From: Planctomicrobium piriforme
Lineage (GTDB): Bacteria; Planctomycetota; Planctomycetia; Planctomycetales; Planctomycetaceae
Assembly: GCF_900113665.1 (NCBI RefSeq)
Contig: NZ_FOQD01000018.1
Coordinates: 62,001 to 126,000 of the forward strand
DNA length: 64,000 nt
Reading direction: 5' to 3'
In this document: positions 63,750 through 64,000 of the stretch, piece after piece
Layout of the letters: each line of letters opens with the position of its first letter
How positions within the stretch are numbered: the first letter of the stretch is position 1
Translations under genes and position numbers: made by a program
Notes under the pieces: generated by a model
The model's input: the letters and a program-made list of their open reading frames with translations, nothing else
What the model was told of the DNA's origin: nothing
The model's database searches: none

Positions 63750-64000
63750 TCAGGCATCGACGAATTGCCGGATCACTTCCAACAGGTTTTCCTGCTGAAA
63801 AGTCGACTTCACGACATACGCGTCCGCCCCCGCCTCGAGACCCTGCCGGCGATGCTCGGGCTGTTCGCGACCGGTCACCAGAATCACCGGCAGCTTCCAG
63901 TTCGCTTTGACCTGACGGGTGAGATCGACGCCGTTCAAGCGAGGCATTTCGAAATCACTGATCAGTAGATCGCATGGGTACAGCCGCAACTTGTCGAGTG
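63750..64000 (-). CDS. C-terminal receiver domain of a signalling protein, probably CheA type
   Basis: The last 83 codons of a gene entering from beyond the right edge. The sequence is the second half of a receiver domain: LDKLRLYPCDLLISDFEMPR, LNGVDL, KANWKLPVILVTGREQPEHR, AGADAYVVKSTFQQENLLEV. The phospho-acceptor D is in LLISDFEMP, the T in VTGR and the K in VVKSTF. The S-T-F-x-Q-x-x-L-L ending is typical of CheA-REC hybrids. Together with CheB and the hybrid kinase this suggests a chemosensory operon. Confidence 0.75.
   Translation of the reverse strand, partial: LDKLRLYPCDLLISDFEMPRLNGVDLTRQVKANWKLPVILVTGREQPEHRRQGLEAGADAYVVKSTFQQENLLEVIRQFVDA

Overview
The window is a GC-rich chromosomal segment from a planctomycete (phylum Planctomycetota, most likely the Planctomycetaceae side). 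The evidence is a DUF1559 prepilin-like secreted protein, a Tat-exported DUF1501 protein, a Tat-exported Gfo/Idh/MocA oxidoreductase, a planctomycete-type Ser/Thr kinase with short leucine-rich repeats, and an integrase of the planctomycete type. The genus cannot be fixed from the sequence alone.

Region by region. 0-16.8 kb is mixed core and housekeeping: DUF1559 protein, His/Cys-rich protein, two family-2 glycosyltransferases, methionine aminopeptidase, RlmB, cysteine synthase, a DUF457 membrane protein, alkaline phosphatase, a Gdx/SugE exporter, a CAP-domain protein, a nucleoside hydrolase-like protein, Gfo/Idh/MocA, RimI and a BshC-like protein. Minus-strand genes here end in one of two dispersed repeat families, and in one family the hairpin abuts the stop codon. 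17-23.5 kb holds a small membrane protein, an orphan DUF1501, an M3 oligopeptidase and a receptor Ser/Thr kinase with an extracytoplasmic sensor. 23.5-35.3 kb is a complete nitrate assimilation locus: a PilJ-type sensor kinase and FixJ-type regulator, divergent from a NarK-type transporter, a fused DmsB/DmsC electron-transfer protein, a molybdopterin nitrate reductase, a siroheme nitrite reductase and a CysJ-like flavoprotein with an extra FeS motif. The fused quinol-type module suggests that nitrate reduction for assimilation is fed from the membrane quinone pool, while nitrite reduction uses NAD(P)H through the flavoprotein. 35.4-55 kb contains a beta-helix protein, an LssY_C protein, a tandem class II aldolase, two DinB proteins, DnaK, CsrA, dihydrolipoyl dehydrogenase, glycerol kinase, a kinase broken by a one-base frameshift, a toxin-antitoxin-like pair, a VOC protein and YebC.

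55.43-59.30 kb is a small genomic island at tRNA-Ser(UGA), bounded by a 41-bp duplication of the 5' half of the tRNA. It carries an integrase that has lost its catalytic C-terminus, the C-terminal end of a polymorphic toxin whose last domain is AT-rich, a 70-residue zinc-ribbon protein that is the likely immunity protein, and an SRAP pseudogene. I regard this displaced toxin/immunity cassette as the most interesting system in the window, followed by the quinol-linked nitrate locus and the stop-codon-abutting repeats.

59.4-64 kb is a chemosensory-type signalling cluster: a hybrid histidine kinase with four receiver domains and an Hpt, a CheB methylesterase, and the receiver C-terminus of a further protein, probably CheA. 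No rRNA, CRISPR array or intact insertion sequence was seen.
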